NCBI RefSeq assembly: GCF_013778305.1
Contig: NZ_JACEIC010000002.1
Location: 2,257,669-2,321,668, forward strand
Length of the DNA stretch: 64,000 bases
Reading direction: 5' to 3'
Origin: Nocardioides agri
Lineage (GTDB): Bacteria > Actinomycetota > Actinomycetes > Propionibacteriales > Nocardioidaceae
Shown one piece after another: positions 1 to 7,654 of this stretch. Under the pieces are notes generated by a model. That model had not been told where the DNA came from. It made no database searches and saw only the letters and a list, made by a program, of their open reading frames with translations. Every line of letters begins with the position of its first letter. Position 1 is the stretch's first letter. Made by a program: the position numbers and the translations under genes.

Positions 1-264
1 GAGGGCCGACTCGTCGAGCTCGCCCTCGTCGGCGGTCCACAGCACGATGGCGGCCTCGGTGGCCTCGTCCGGGAGATCGTCGGTCAGCCACGCGGCGGCC
101 GTGCTGTCGGCGCCGTCGGGCAGCAGGTCGCGCGGGTCGGTCTCGTGCGCGGCCTCTCCGACCACGCCGATCGCGGCGAGCGCGAAGACGATGGGGACGA
201 GGGCGAACGCCCACGCGGTACGGCGACCCGCGATGATCGACGCGAAGCGCGACCCGACGTGCAT
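1..264 (-). CDS. MMPL/RND-family membrane transporter, N-terminal fragment cut by window edge
   Basis: Only the first 88 residues lie in the window; the gene continues to the left. The product begins MHVGSRFASIIAGRR, then a hydrophobic segment (about residues 15-38), then an acidic extracellular stretch starting near ETDPRDLLPDGADS. This layout is typical of MMPL-family lipid or drug exporters. The ATG at 264 has a good ribosome binding site (GGAGG, 7 nt upstream). The gene is divergent from a MarR regulator with an operator-like dyad between them, the usual arrangement for a MarR-controlled exporter. The family call is inferred from topology and context only. Confidence 0.6.
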   Translation of the reverse strand, partial: MHVGSRFASIIAGRRTAWAFALVPIVFALAAIGVVGEAAHETDPRDLLPDGADSTAAAWLTDDLPDEATEAAIVLWTADEGELDESAL

Positions 265-287
265 GGAAAACCTCCGGCGTGCAGGAC

Positions 288-316
288 TACAATCGCTAAC
301 TAACTTAGCAACTAAG
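288..316 (+). promoter_or_regulatory. Promoter and overlapping MarR-type operators
   Basis: A TACAAT hexamer at 288-293 is a near-consensus -10 for the marR gene. Directly downstream are two overlapping inverted repeats: GCTAA-N5-TTAGC at 295-309 and CTTAG-N3-CTAAG at 304-316. Both sit at the expected transcription start, where a bound repressor would block the regulator's own promoter, and they lie within the region needed by the divergent exporter. That MarR binds here is inferred from position. Confidence 0.55.
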
Positions 317-329
317 CAGGTGAGACAAA

Positions 330-809
330 ATGGCGGGACCCGCGAGCGCTTTCGCCGAGCGCTGGGAGCAGACCGGCAGCCTGGTCGCGCTCCGCGAGGC
401 CATCCGTCTCGGCGGCCGACTCCGGCACGTGCTCGCCCGCCGGGCGGGGCTGTCGGAGAGCGACCTGGTCGCGATGGAGCACCTGATGCGGGAGCCGCAC
501 GGGCCGGGCGAGCTGGCCCGTCTCCTCGACGTCACCACGGCTGCCTCCAGCGGCATCGTCGACCGCCTCGTCCAGCGCGGGCACGTCCAGCGGCGCCCGC
601 ACGAGCTGGACCGTCGTCGTACCCAGGTCGAGGTCACCGCGTCCGGGCGCGAGGAGGTGCTCGCCCAGCTGCTCCCGATGTTCCGCGAGCTCGACCAGCT
701 GGACCGGTCGTTCTCGGCCGAGGAGCGCGCGGTCGTGGAGCGCTACCTGCGGGGCGTCGTCGAGGCGTTCGAGCACCTCGAGGCTCAGCCGCCGCCCTCC
801 GAGGCGTAG
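330..809 (+). CDS. MarR-family transcriptional regulator
   Basis: A 159-residue winged-helix protein, normal length for MarR. The helix-turn-helix and wing lie around residues 45-105 (SESDLVAMEHLM, GELARLLDVTTAASSGIVDRL, then the basic RRPHELDRRRTQVEVT wing). Dimerisation helices form both ends. The ATG at 330 follows an AGGTGA ribosome binding site. It is divergent from the MMPL transporter and probably represses it and itself through the dyads at 295-316. Its 3' end overlaps the tail of the convergent polyphosphate glucokinase gene by 25 bp. The ligand is unknown. Confidence 0.88.
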   Translation: MAGPASAFAERWEQTGSLVALREAIRLGGRLRHVLARRAGLSESDLVAMEHLMREPHGPGELARLLDVTTAASSGIVDRLVQRGHVQRRPHELDRRRTQVEVTASGREEVLAQLLPMFRELDQLDRSFSAEERAVVERYLRGVVEAFEHLEAQPPPSEA

Positions 810-1537
810 AGCGCCGCGCCGACGACGCCGGCCTTGTTGAGCAGCGTCGCCGGGATGATCTCGGTGTCGAGGTCGAGCAGCGGCAGGAAGTCGTCCGACT
901 CCTTGGACACCCCGCCGCCGACGACGAAGAGCTCGGGGGAGAACAGCATCTCCAGGGTGCGGTAGTAGCGGGTGAGCCGCTTGGCCCACTCCTCCCACGA
1001 CAGGTCCTCGCGGGTACGGGCGCTGTTGGCCGCGCGCGACTCGGCGTCGTGGCCGTCGATCTCGAGGTGGCCGAGCTCCGAGTTGGGCACGAGGACGCCG
1101 TCGTGGACGAGCGCCGAGCCGATGCCGGTGCCGAGCGTGGTGACGATGACCAGCCCGGAGCGGCCCTTCGCGGCGCCGTACCGCACTTCGGCGAGGCCGG
1201 CGGCGTCGGCGTCGTTGACCACGTGCACCTCGCGGCCGGTCGCGGCGGTGAAGAGGGCGTCGGCGTCGGTGCCGATCCAGGACTTGTCGATGTTGGCGGC
1301 CGAGTGGACGACGCCGTGGCGTACGACGCCGGGCACGGTGACGCCGACCGCGCCGGTGCAGTCGGGGAACTTCGCCAGCAGCTCGACGAAGATCTCGGCG
1401 ATGTTCTCGGGGGTGGACGCCTCCGGGGTCCGGATGCGCTCCCGCTCGGCGGCGAAGTCGCCGGCGTCCAGATCGACCGGAGCCCCCTTGATGCCGGTCC
1501 CGCCGAAGTCGATGCCGAAGGGCTGCTCGCTCGCCAT
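785..1537 (-). CDS. ppgK: Polyphosphate glucokinase
   Basis: A 250-residue ROK-family sugar kinase of the actinobacterial polyphosphate/ATP glucokinase type, phosphorylating glucose to glucose-6-phosphate in the cytoplasm. The phosphate-binding loop DFGGTGIKG is at residues 10-18, the catalytic Asp lies in NDADAAG (108-114), the second phosphate motif TLGTGIGSAL at 134-143, and the sugar-contacting ELGHLE at 154-159. Length matches the short single-domain form. The ATG at 1537 has a TAGGTT hexamer 6 nt upstream, so the mRNA is probably leaderless. The start region is shared back-to-back with the divergent PadR gene. Confidence 0.93.
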   Translation of the reverse strand: MASEQPFGIDFGGTGIKGAPVDLDAGDFAAERERIRTPEASTPENIAEIFVELLAKFPDCTGAVGVTVPGVVRHGVVHSAANIDKSWIGTDADALFTAATGREVHVVNDADAAGLAEVRYGAAKGRSGLVIVTTLGTGIGSALVHDGVLVPNSELGHLEIDGHDAESRAANSARTREDLSWEEWAKRLTRYYRTLEMLFSPELFVVGGGVSKESDDFLPLLDLDTEIIPATLLNKAGVVGAALYASEGGG

Positions 1538-1543
1538 GGGACA

Positions 1544-1562
1544 AACCTACGACTTCTAGACT
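1544..1562. promoter_or_regulatory. Back-to-back leaderless promoters for ppgK and the PadR gene
   Basis: The minus strand reads TAGGTT at 1549-1544, 6 nt before the ppgK ATG. The plus strand reads TAGACT at 1557-1562, 6 nt before the PadR ATG at 1569. Only seven bases separate the two hexamers, so each promoter's -35 region falls inside the other gene's first codons. RNA polymerase could hardly occupy both at once. Confidence 0.6.
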
Positions 1563-1568
1563 CTGCCC

Positions 1569-2201
1569 ATGGCCGGTCAGGAGACGCGCATGCTGCTGCT
1601 CGGCGCGGTCGCGCTCTTCGAGCCGGTCAACGGCTACCAGATCCGGCGCGAGCTGCTGTCCTGGCAGGTCGACCGCTGGGCGCACACCAACCCCGGCTCG
1701 ATCTACCACGGCCTGAGCTCGCTCGCCGGCCAGGGCTTCCTGGCCCGCCACGACCTCGTGGACGGCGTCCGCGAGGTCGCCGTCTACGAGCTCACCGACG
1801 ACGGTCGAGCCGAGCTGCGCCGGCTGATGATCGAGGCGCTCGAGACGGTGAATCCCTACGAGCGCAGCGGGTTCACCGTCGCGTTCTCGATGCTGCCGCT
1901 GCTCGACCGCGCCGAGGTCGTCCGCAGCCTCACCGCCCGGCGGGTCGAGCTCGAGCGCACGGTCGCCGAGTTCGGCAACGCCGAGCCGGGTGTCGCGCCG
2001 CCGCACGCCACCCGCGCCATGCTGCTCTGGCTCGACCTCGCGGTCGCCGAGCTCGCGTGGCTGCGGGAGACGATCGAGGACGTCAGGGACGGCCAGCTCG
2101 CGTTCGCACCCGGCGACAACGGGTGGACGCCACCGGACGACGACCCCGGCTGGCAGATGTCCGCGGACCGTGAGAGGTACCGCGCGCTCCTGGGCCGCTG
2201 A
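1569..2201 (+). CDS. PadR-family transcriptional regulator
   Basis: A 210-residue protein with the PadR winged helix in residues 8-85 (LLLGAVALFEPVNGYQIRRELL, then GSIYHGLSSLAGQGFL, wing VYELTDDGRAELRRLM), followed by a C-terminal helical dimerisation domain as in Vir-type PadR proteins. The ATG at 1569 is preceded at 6 nt by TAGACT, suggesting a leaderless transcript. It is divergent from ppgK, with 31 bp between starts, and its stop lies 2 bp from the convergent NYN gene. The target and effector are not evident. Confidence 0.85.
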   Translation: MAGQETRMLLLGAVALFEPVNGYQIRRELLSWQVDRWAHTNPGSIYHGLSSLAGQGFLARHDLVDGVREVAVYELTDDGRAELRRLMIEALETVNPYERSGFTVAFSMLPLLDRAEVVRSLTARRVELERTVAEFGNAEPGVAPPHATRAMLLWLDLAVAELAWLRETIEDVRDGQLAFAPGDNGWTPPDDDPGWQMSADRERYRALLGR

Positions 2202-2203
2202 GG

Positions 2204-2971
2204 TCAGCCCTTCGCGGTCGAGGCCTTCGCCGCCGACCGCTTCCGGGGCGGCCGCTGCGACCGCAGCCGCACCCGGGGCTGGCCGCCCTCGGGGTGCTCG
2301 GCGTCGACGTAGTTCTGGTCCTCGACGAGCAGGCCGAGGCGGGAGTAGCCGTAGTTGCGCGGGTCGAACGACGCGTGCGCCTTGCCGAGGTAGGAGCCGA
2401 CGGCGCCCAGCGGCGACCAGCCGTCCTCCTGCGCGGTGCTCCGGATCGCGGTCTCGAGGATCCGGCGCAGGTCCGGCAGCGGCGCCGCCTGGTCGTCGGG
2501 TGCCGAGGCGGCCTCGGACGGCTCCGCCTCCTCGCTGAGCACCTCGAGGAAGATGAACTTGTCGCACGCCGCCTGCAGCGCCGGCGGCGTCTTGCGCTGG
2601 CCGAGCCCGTAGACGGTCTTGCCGGACTCGCGCAGCCGGGTGGCGAGGCGCGTGAAGTCGCTGTCGCTCGACACGATCGCGAACGCGTCGAGGTTGCCGG
2701 AGTAGAGCAGGTCCATCGCGTCGATGATCAGCGCAGAGTCCGTCGAGTTCTTCCCGACGGTGTTCGCGAACTGCTGGACGGGCTGGATCGCGTGCTGCAC
2801 GAGCGCCGACTTCCAGCCGGTGAGCTGCTGGGTCGTCCAGTCGCCGTAGGCGCGCTTCACCGTCGGCACGCCGTACCTCGCCAGCTCCGCGAGGATCGCG
2901 GCCGCGTGGGAGGGCGAGACGTTGTCGGCGTCGATGAGCGCCGCGAGGCGGGCGGCAGTGTCGGTCACCAC
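2204..2971 (-). CDS. NYN-domain protein with C-terminal OST-HTH/LOTUS domain
   Basis: A 255-residue protein. Residues 10-145 form a LabA-like NYN (PIN-fold) domain with the acidic positions expected for metal-dependent RNA cleavage: LIDADN (12-17), the IIDAMD segment (82-87) and SSDSDFTRLA (101-110). Residues about 165-240 (PLPDLRRILETAI, WSPLGAVGSYL, FDPRNYGYSRLGLL) match the OST-HTH/LOTUS fold, thought to bind RNA. The C-terminus is Lys/Arg-rich. Two GTG codons (2971 and 2968) are possible starts. Convergent with the PadR gene. The substrate RNA is unknown. Confidence 0.8.
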   Translation of the reverse strand: MVTDTAARLAALIDADNVSPSHAAAILAELARYGVPTVKRAYGDWTTQQLTGWKSALVQHAIQPVQQFANTVGKNSTDSALIIDAMDLLYSGNLDAFAIVSSDSDFTRLATRLRESGKTVYGLGQRKTPPALQAACDKFIFLEVLSEEAEPSEAASAPDDQAAPLPDLRRILETAIRSTAQEDGWSPLGAVGSYLGKAHASFDPRNYGYSRLGLLVEDQNYVDAEHPEGGQPRVRLRSQRPPRKRSAAKASTAKG

Positions 2972-3030
2972 CCACTCCTACCACGGCTAATCGAGATGCC
3001 GTGCGGCGCGCGAGGTGTCACGCTCCGAAG

Positions 3031-3738
3031 ATGCCCACCGAGCTCTCCCTCGCCGCGCACCTGGAGGGACTGCGGGAGGCCCTGCTCGCGCTGGTGCGGT
3101 ACGCCGACCGGGCCGGTCTCGACGCGCCGGTCCCGACGTGCCCGGGCTGGGTCGTGCGCGACCTCGTCGCGCACACGGGCCAGGCGCACCGATCGACCGC
3201 GGCGGCGCTGCGCGGGGAGGGGCCGGTCGAGGCGGGCGACGTGGACGGCGACCCGATGGAGTGGCTGCGCGACGGCGCGATCGAGCTGGTCGAGGCCATC
3301 ACCCGCGCGCCGCAAGGGTTCCTGGCCCGCCGGGCCTGCCACCTGACGACCCTGCGCGCCGTCGACGCCCTGTCCGCGGCTCTCGGTCGCCGCCCCGAGC
3401 CCGGCGAGACCTGGGTCGGGCCCGACCTCGCCGTCGACGGCATCGACGAGATGCTGACCGGACTCGCGACCGGCCCGACCTCCCGGCTGCGCACCGCCGA
3501 GGAGGCCGTGCTCCTCGTCGCCGCCGACGACGTCCTCGACTGGTGGCTGGTCCGCGTCGGGCCGCGGCCGGCGGTCGCCCGGCGCGGCAGCGGCCCTCGC
3601 CCCGAGGTCCCCGTGGCCGACTGGGTGCTCGCCGGCTCGGCGGTCTGGCTCTACCTCGCCCTCTGGGACCGTGCGGCGCGACCGATGAGCCCGGACCGGT
3701 GGCCGGGTCCTCCTCACGCCGGGTGGTCCTCGGCTTGA
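3031..3738 (+). CDS. TIGR03083/MDMPI-type (DinB-superfamily) protein
   Basis: A 235-residue protein that begins with the actinobacterial mycothiol-dependent maleylpyruvate isomerase-like N-terminal domain: helices containing LREALLALVRYADRAGLDAPVPTCPGW, then VVRDLVAHTGQAHRS, whose His would be a metal ligand in this four-helix fold. The C-terminal half (MLTGL, ADDVLDWWLVRVGP, ADWVLAGSAVWLYLALW) resembles the companion C-terminal domain. I chose the ATG at 3031 over an in-frame GTG at 3001 because it starts right at the conserved domain. The reaction is not known; these proteins are usually only annotated by family. Confidence 0.7.
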   Translation: MPTELSLAAHLEGLREALLALVRYADRAGLDAPVPTCPGWVVRDLVAHTGQAHRSTAAALRGEGPVEAGDVDGDPMEWLRDGAIELVEAITRAPQGFLARRACHLTTLRAVDALSAALGRRPEPGETWVGPDLAVDGIDEMLTGLATGPTSRLRTAEEAVLLVAADDVLDWWLVRVGPRPAVARRGSGPRPEVPVADWVLAGSAVWLYLALWDRAARPMSPDRWPGPPHAGWSSA

Positions 3739-3766
3739 CGTCGGACGTGGCCCTGCTCGACACTAC

Positions 3767-3782
3767 TGTTCAAACTTGAACA
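3767..3782 (+). promoter_or_regulatory. Perfect dyad upstream of the DrrAB exporter
   Basis: TGTTCAA-AC-TTGAACA is a perfect inverted repeat with 7-bp arms, 13 bp before the start of the ABC transporter gene and overlapping a possible -10 (TACTGT at 3764-3769). The size and position fit a TetR- or MarR-family operator. No dedicated regulator gene is adjacent, so the binder is unknown. Confidence 0.5.
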
Positions 3783-3795
3783 CTCAGGAGCACAC

Positions 3796-4785
3796 ATGAT
3801 CACGGCACGGGGACTCGTGCAGACGTTCCACACGGGACGCGGCAAGAACGCCAAGGAGGTGCATGCCGTCGAGGGCGTGGACCTCGACATCGCCGAAGGC
3901 GAGGTGGTCGGCTTCCTCGGCCCGAACGGCGCCGGGAAGACCACCACGCTGCGGATGCTCACCACGCTGCTGCGCCCCACCGCGGGCACGGCGACCGTGG
4001 CCGGCTACGACGTGGTGGCCGAGCCGGTGCAGGTGCGCCGCAGCATCGGCTACGTCTCCCAGGTGGGCGCCACGTTCTCCGGCGCGTACGCCGGGGACGA
4101 GGTCGTCGACCACGGGATGCTCTACGGGATGTCGCGCGCCGACGCCGTACGCCGTGGGCAGGAGCTCTTCGAGCGGCTCCAGCTCGACGGCCTCTGGAAG
4201 CGGATGCCGAGGAACATGTCGGGCGGCCAGAAGCGCCGGCTCGACGTCGTGATGGGGCTGATCCACGACCCGACGCTGGTCTTCCTCGACGAGCCGACCA
4301 CCGGCCTGGACCCGCAGGCCCGGGCGAACCTGTGGCAGCACATCGAGGGCCTGCGCTCGACCCACGGGGCCACGGTCTTCCTGACGACCCACTACCTCGA
4401 CGAGGCGGACGCGCTCGCGGACCGGATCCTGATCATCGACCAGGGGCGGATCGTCGCCGCGGACACCCCGGACAACCTCAAGGCCCAGGTCGCCGGCGAC
4501 CTCGTCGACCTCGAGGTCGCCGACGCCGCGCAGGTGGCCGTCGCCGCCGAGCGACTGGCCGCGATCGCCGAGGGCGTCGAGCGCGACGGCCGCCGCGTCC
4601 GCGGGAGGGTCGCCCGGGCGGGCCGCGCCGTACCCGGCCTGCTGCGCGACCTGGAGGCCGCCGGTGTCGCACTCGACTCGATCGAGGTGGCCCGGCCCAC
4701 GCTCGACGACGTGTTCCTGACCCTGACCGGACGGACCCTCCGCGACGCCGAGGCCGGCGAGGGCGAGAAGGAGAAGGTGGCCTGA
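3796..4785 (+). CDS. ABC transporter ATP-binding protein, DrrA type
   Basis: A 329-residue nucleotide-binding subunit. Walker A GPNGAGKTT is at residues 42-50, the signature MSGGQKRR at 141-148, Walker B LVFLDEPTTGLDP at 161-173, and the H-loop lies in TTHYLDEAD. The C-terminal extension after about residue 230 matches the DrrA regulatory domain. A GGAG ribosome binding site precedes the ATG at 3796. The stop overlaps the permease start (TGATG), so the two are co-translated. By family it energises export of drugs or lipophilic compounds; the substrate is unknown. Confidence 0.9.
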   Translation: MITARGLVQTFHTGRGKNAKEVHAVEGVDLDIAEGEVVGFLGPNGAGKTTTLRMLTTLLRPTAGTATVAGYDVVAEPVQVRRSIGYVSQVGATFSGAYAGDEVVDHGMLYGMSRADAVRRGQELFERLQLDGLWKRMPRNMSGGQKRRLDVVMGLIHDPTLVFLDEPTTGLDPQARANLWQHIEGLRSTHGATVFLTTHYLDEADALADRILIIDQGRIVAADTPDNLKAQVAGDLVDLEVADAAQVAVAAERLAAIAEGVERDGRRVRGRVARAGRAVPGLLRDLEAAGVALDSIEVARPTLDDVFLTLTGRTLRDAEAGEGEKEKVA

Positions 4786-5546
4786 TGAGCTTCGCCCGCG
4801 AGAGCACGATCGTCTTCCGGCGACAGATCCGGATGAACCTGCGCAACCCCGCCTGGGTCCTGATCGGAATCATGCAGCCGGTGCTCTACCTGCTGCTCTT
4901 CGGTCCGCTGCTCGAGCCGCTGGTCGGCTCCTTCGGGGTCAGCACGGACAACGCCTACACGTTCCTGGTGCCGGGACTGCTGGTGCAGCTCGGCCTCTTC
5001 GGCGCCTTCTTCGCGGGGTTCGGCCTGATCGGCGAGTGGCGCGAGGGTGTGATCGAGGCGGAGCGCGTGACCCCTGCCAACCGGACCGCCCTGCTCGTGG
5101 GCCGGCTGATGCGGGACGTGCTGCAGCTGTCGGTCCAGGCGGTGATCCTCGTCGCGCTCGGCTACCTGATGGGCATGCGTGGCCCGATCGGCGGGATCGT
5201 GCTCGGCATCATCATCACGCTGATCGTCGGCGGCGCCTGCGCGGCGGCGTCGAACGCGCTGGCCCTGACCACCAAGAGCGAGGACGTGATGGCCCCGGTC
5301 ATCAACATCGTGATGATGCCGGTGCTGCTGCTCAGCGGCATCCTGCTGCCGATGACGATCGGCCCGGAGTGGCTGCAGCACCTCTCGGACCTGATGCCGT
5401 TCAAGTACATCGTCGACGGGGTCCGCGACTCCTTCGCCGGGAGCTTCGGGACCTCGTCCGTGCTGTGGGGCGCCGTCTGGGCCGTGGTCCTGGCCGCGCT
5501 GGGGACGTGGTGGGGCACGGCGACGTTCCGCAAGGAGAACGCCTGA
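4785..5546 (+). CDS. ABC-2 type permease, DrrB type
   Basis: A 253-residue integral membrane protein with about six hydrophobic segments, starting after MSFARESTIVFRRQIRMNLRNPAW. It has the ABC-2 family pattern: a long periplasmic loop with VSTDNAYTFLVPGLL, a cytoplasmic IGEWREGVIEAERVTPANRTALLVGR loop, and a late LMPFKYIVDGVRDSF segment. The ATG at 4785 overlaps the ATPase stop codon. With the upstream gene it forms a complete DrrAB-like exporter, probably controlled through the dyad at 3767-3782. Confidence 0.9.
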   Translation: MSFARESTIVFRRQIRMNLRNPAWVLIGIMQPVLYLLLFGPLLEPLVGSFGVSTDNAYTFLVPGLLVQLGLFGAFFAGFGLIGEWREGVIEAERVTPANRTALLVGRLMRDVLQLSVQAVILVALGYLMGMRGPIGGIVLGIIITLIVGGACAAASNALALTTKSEDVMAPVINIVMMPVLLLSGILLPMTIGPEWLQHLSDLMPFKYIVDGVRDSFAGSFGTSSVLWGAVWAVVLAALGTWWGTATFRKENA

Positions 5547-5558
5547 CGCTTTACAAGT

Positions 5559-5623
5559 GGGGGCCTCTTGTCAAGGTGGTTTACAGAACCTATCGTGCTG
5601 TCAACCCCTGACGAGAGGCCCCC
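5559..5623 (+). promoter_or_regulatory. alkB promoter inside a long inverted repeat
   Basis: A TTGTCA (5568-5573) and TATCGT (5591-5596) pair with 17-bp spacing forms a credible promoter for the alkane hydroxylase gene. It lies between inverted arms GGGGGCCTCTTGTC (5559-5572) and GACGAGAGGCCCCC (5610-5623), which match at 13 of 14 positions. Between them is a smaller dyad, GGTT-TACAG-AACC (5578-5590). The right arm contains the probable ribosome binding site. The large dyad could be a terminator for the upstream operon or a regulatory structure, and the small dyad could be the operator for the downstream TetR. Confidence 0.5.
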
Positions 5624-5626
5624 GGC

Positions 5627-7078
5627 ATGTCCGAGCACTCAGACCAGATCGCCAACAGCACCGTGCCGGTCGGCTCGACCGACGGCTGGCGGGACAAGAA
5701 GCGCCACCTCTGGCTGATCGGCCTGGTGGTGCCGTCGCTGGCGTTCATCGGCTTCGGCATGTGGTGGGTCACCGGCTGGGGGATCTGGTTCTGGATCGGG
5801 CCGGTCGTCATCCTCGGCGTGGTGCCGGCGATCGACCTGGTCGCCGGCCTCGACCGCTCCAACCCGCCCGACGACGTCATCGAGGCGCTCGAGCAGGACC
5901 GCTACTACCGGTGGATCACCTACCTCTTCCTCCCGATCCAGTACGCCGGCTTCGTCGGCGCGATGTACCTCATCGGCGCCGGCGGGGTCGGGGGTGTCGA
6001 GCTCTCGACGTTCGACCGGGTCGGCCTGGCGATCTCGATCGGATGCATCGGCGGCATCGGCATCAACACCGCCCACGAGCTCGGCCACAAGCGCGAGCAG
6101 AACGAGCGCTGGCTCTCCAAGGTCGCGCTCGCGCAGAGCTTCTACGGGCACTTCTACATCGAGCACAACCGTGGCCACCACGTTCGGGTGGCGACGCCCG
6201 AGGACCCGGCCAGCTCGCGCGTCGGCGAGAGCTTCTACCAGTTCTGGCCGCGCACGGTGCTCGGCTCGCTGCGGTCGGCCTGGCGGCTGGAGAAGAAGCG
6301 CTACGCACGCCGCGGGCAGCACCCCTTCCGGCTGGGCAACGACGTGCTCAACGCCTGGCTGATGTCCGCGGTGCTCTGGGGTGCGCTCGTCGCCTGGCTC
6401 GGCATCGGGATCCTGCCCTACCTGGTGATCCAGGCCCTCGTCGGCCTCTCGCTGCTCGAGGTGGTCAACTACATGGAGCACTACGGGATGCTGCGCCAGA
6501 AGGTCGGCATCGGCGACCGGCAACGCTACGAGCGCGTCGACCCGTCGCACTCGTGGAACTCCAACAACATCGCCACCAACGTGCTGCTCTACCACCTCCA
6601 GCGGCACAGCGACCACCACGCGAACCCGACCCGTCGCTACCAGTCGCTGCGCGACTTCGAGGAGTCACCGGTGCTGCCGACCGGGTACGCCGGCATGATC
6701 GTCCTCGCGATCGTGCCCGCCGTCTGGCGCCGGGTGATGGACCCCCGGGTGCTCGCGCACTTCGACGGCGACCTGTCCCGCGCCAACCTGAGCCCACGCA
6801 AGCGGGACCGGATCCTCGCCGCCTACCCCCCGCCCGCGGCGACAGGCGCTGCCGGCGGTCCCGAGGCCGGCTCCGCTCGGACCTCGACCACGGAGCGCGA
6901 GGTGCTGGCCGCCCGGTGCCCCGGCTGCGGCTACACCTACCGCGTGGAGGAGGGCAACGAGCTCGAGGGCTTCGCCGCCGGTACGGCGTGGGCCGACGTC
7001 CCCGACGACTGGTGCTGCCCCGACTGCGGCGTCCGCGAGAAGGTCGACTTCGTCCCCCTCACCGAGGCCGTAGCCTGA
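5627..7078 (+). CDS. alkB: Alkane 1-monooxygenase fused to C-terminal rubredoxin
   Basis: A 483-residue membrane diiron hydroxylase that oxidises the terminal carbon of n-alkanes. Histidine boxes are HELGH (150-154), EHNRGHH (179-185) and LQRHSDHH (324-331), with the AlkB motif NYMEHYG at 281-287. Hydrophobic helices occur near 28-70, 97-118, 132-147 and 242-280. After an Ala/Gly/Pro/Thr linker (401-425) comes a complete rubredoxin with CPGC (431-434) and CPDC (464-467), so the electron donor is covalently attached. Such AlkB-rubredoxin fusions are known in actinobacteria. The TetR gene begins 4 bp downstream and is a likely regulator. Confidence 0.96.
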   Translation: MSEHSDQIANSTVPVGSTDGWRDKKRHLWLIGLVVPSLAFIGFGMWWVTGWGIWFWIGPVVILGVVPAIDLVAGLDRSNPPDDVIEALEQDRYYRWITYLFLPIQYAGFVGAMYLIGAGGVGGVELSTFDRVGLAISIGCIGGIGINTAHELGHKREQNERWLSKVALAQSFYGHFYIEHNRGHHVRVATPEDPASSRVGESFYQFWPRTVLGSLRSAWRLEKKRYARRGQHPFRLGNDVLNAWLMSAVLWGALVAWLGIGILPYLVIQALVGLSLLEVVNYMEHYGMLRQKVGIGDRQRYERVDPSHSWNSNNIATNVLLYHLQRHSDHHANPTRRYQSLRDFEESPVLPTGYAGMIVLAIVPAVWRRVMDPRVLAHFDGDLSRANLSPRKRDRILAAYPPPAATGAAGGPEAGSARTSTTEREVLAARCPGCGYTYRVEEGNELEGFAAGTAWADVPDDWCCPDCGVREKVDFVPLTEAVA

Positions 7079-7082
7079 GCCC

Positions 7083-7643
7083 GTGACCACCCGCGAGCGC
7101 ATCGTCGAGGCCGCGGTCGCGATGACCACCGAGTCCGGGTGGTCCGGCGTCACGATGGCAGCGCTCGCCGAGCGGGTCGGCGTGAGCCGGCAGACCGTCT
7201 ACAACGAGCTGGGCTCCAAGGAGGGCCTCGCCGAGGCGGTCATCCTGCGGGAGCTGGCCCGGTTCCTGTCGGTCGTCGAGGCGGCGTTCGACGCGCACCC
7301 CGACGTGCTGGTCGACGCCATCCGCGCGGCGACGTACGGCGTGCTCGAGCTCGCGCAGGACAACAAGCTGTTGCACGCGGTCGTCTCCGCCACCCATGGC
7401 GCCGACACCGAGCTGCTGCCGCTGCTGACCACGCACTCGCAGTCGCTGCTCGAGGTCGCGAAGGCGGTGGTGACCGAGCGCGTCACGCCGTACGACCTCG
7501 GCCTGCCGACCGACCGGCTCGAGGTCGCGATCGACGTGGTCGTGCGGGTGGTGCTCAGCCACGTCATGCAGCCCTCGGGGCCGCCGGCCGAGACCGCCGA
7601 CGGCATCGCCTGGCTGGCCGGGCTCGCGCTGCGCGGCGCCTGA
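7083..7643 (+). CDS. TetR-family regulator, probably of alkB
   Basis: A 186-residue TetR protein. The N-terminal helix-turn-helix spans residues 1-48 (TTRERIVEAAVAM, GVTMAALAERVGVSRQTVYNEL, then GSKEGLAEAVI), followed by an all-helical ligand domain. The GTG start at 7083 has TAGCCT at 7071-7076, overlapping the last alkB codons, so it may be transcribed separately as a leaderless mRNA or read through from alkB. Synteny suggests it senses an alkane-derived compound. Its stop is 11 bp from the convergent ferritin-like gene. Confidence 0.88.
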   Translation: MTTRERIVEAAVAMTTESGWSGVTMAALAERVGVSRQTVYNELGSKEGLAEAVILRELARFLSVVEAAFDAHPDVLVDAIRAATYGVLELAQDNKLLHAVVSATHGADTELLPLLTTHSQSLLEVAKAVVTERVTPYDLGLPTDRLEVAIDVVVRVVLSHVMQPSGPPAETADGIAWLAGLALRGA

Positions 7644-7654
7644 GCGCGCGAGCC

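Noticed and set aside
312..2984. Very long open frame on the minus strand (890 codons)
   Set aside because: It runs antisense or out of frame across four well-supported genes and is made of Arg/Ala/Gly-rich low-complexity sequence, the usual artefact of high GC.
3714..3989. 91-codon minus-strand frame upstream of drrA
   Set aside because: It is antisense to the drrA start region and includes the operator; there is no ribosome binding site or domain.
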